64,000 bases of DNA from Dinoroseobacter sp013215265 (GTDB lineage Bacteria; Pseudomonadota; Alphaproteobacteria; Rhodobacterales; Rhodobacteraceae), in the NCBI GenBank assembly GCA_963691755.1, contig OY829366.1, positions 1,674,001 to 1,738,000 on the forward strand. The letters run 5' to 3'. Position 1 is the first letter of the stretch. Each line of letters opens with the position of its first letter. Position numbers and translations under genes: made by a program. The notes beneath the pieces were generated by a model. The model saw only the letters and a program-made list of their open reading frames with translations, made no database searches and was not told the origin of the DNA. Shown here piece after piece: positions 63,644-64,000 of this stretch.

Positions 63644-64000
63644 GCCCCGCTCCCGGCCATATCATGTCGCCTGAAGCGGACCCGACCGAGAGAGGCAACA
63701 CCGAGTTCAACGTTCCCGGCTATGCTGAACTGTGCGTGACCTCGAACTTCACCTTTCTGACCGGCGCGTCCCACCCCGAAGAAATGGTCACACGTGCGGC
63801 CGAGCTTGGGTTGGAGGCTATCGCTATCACCGACCGGAACTCGCTGGCCGGTGTGGTGCGGGCCTATTCTGCGCTGAAAGTGTTGCGGGAGGAGGCAGAA
63901 GAGACGGTGAAAATCCGCTCGCAAAACGTCACCGACGCGTCCTCGCGCCAAGAGGTCGGCCACCACACCCCAATCGCCGTCCCCGGCACGATGAGCCTGC
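63640..64000 (+). CDS. dnaE2: Error-prone DNA polymerase III alpha subunit DnaE2, 3' end outside window
   Basis: The ATG at 63640 overlaps the imuB stop. About 120 residues are visible: after a variable leader comes the PHP-domain opening YAELCVTSNFTFLTGASHPEEMV and LEAIAITDRNSLAGVVRAYSAL, characteristic of DnaE2. The stretch EEAEETVKIRSQNVTDASSRQEV is an insert not usual in the core. The gene runs off the window edge. It performs translesion synthesis during the SOS response together with ImuA and ImuB. Confidence 0.85.
   Translation, partial: MSPAPGHIMSPEADPTERGNTEFNVPGYAELCVTSNFTFLTGASHPEEMVTRAAELGLEAIAITDRNSLAGVVRAYSALKVLREEAEETVKIRSQNVTDASSRQEVGHHTPIAVPGTMSL

Noticed and set aside
1..64000. 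tRNA, rRNA, CRISPR arrays, insertion sequences, prophage
   Set aside because: Reading for repeats, transposase motifs and RNA gene signatures gave none that I could support; a covariance-model search would be needed for small RNAs.

Overview
The window looks like a chromosomal segment of a marine alphaproteobacterium of the Rhodobacterales (Roseobacter group). The evidence is the sorbitol/mannitol operon order (smoEFGK-smoS-mtlK), the glycerol ABC operon with its DUF2160 partner, a Hint-domain protein, a CuyA-like D-cysteine desulfhydrase, a GTTC-N7-GTTC LexA box, and proteins that read like that clade throughout. I found no rRNA, tRNA, CRISPR array, insertion sequence or phage gene. It is mostly a catabolic and transport region.

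Layout. 1-2441: TRAP permeases (the small subunit is cut by the window edge) and an Asp/Glu-racemase-like protein. 2453-7612: a decaying stretch with an oxygenase relic, a UDP-sulfoquinovose synthase gene broken by one TGA, a BcsB-like periplasmic protein and a family 2 glycosyltransferase broken by one TAG. 7625-17836: M20 amidohydrolase, flavin amine oxidase, cytosine deaminase, DadA-like oxidoreductase, Hint protein, an EamA permease broken by one TAG, and an M56 peptidase/BlaI repressor pair. 17879-23909: glycerol ABC operon glpV-S-T-P-Q plus DUF2160. 24126-25703: photolyase. 25759-32270: LysR regulator divergent from a cuyA/dcyD-like desulfhydrase, a glycine-betaine-type ABC transporter and an alpha/beta hydrolase. 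32466-35488: SDR, ACAD11-like dehydrogenase and aminoglycoside-phosphotransferase-like kinase, resembling the 4-hydroxyacid (levulinate, lva) pathway. 35724-43279: LacI regulator and polyol operon. 43592-47666: a zinc-starvation-type island (small protein, hisI2, COG0523 GTPase, thrS2 with an in-frame TAG). 47703-51293: EamA permease, P450 and M20 hydrolase. 51485-56597: ugpB-A-E-C plus glycerophosphodiesterase. 56754-61549: LysR and hyuA-hyuB. 61669-64000: SOS mutasome imuA-imuB-dnaE2, with dnaE2 cut by the window edge.

Patterns across the region. (a) Four otherwise intact genes each carry exactly one in-frame stop (three TAG, one TGA), while TAG also ends many healthy genes here, so recent nonsense mutation is likelier than recoding. 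(b) Each of the four substrate-binding-protein genes with neighbouring permease or ATPase genes downstream is followed by a stem-loop before the next gene. (c) The two glycerol ATPases carry complementary losses of ATPase motifs, which predicts a one-site asymmetric ATPase. (d) HisI2 has lost one of the three Cys that bind zinc in HisI, which fits a zinc-sparing role.
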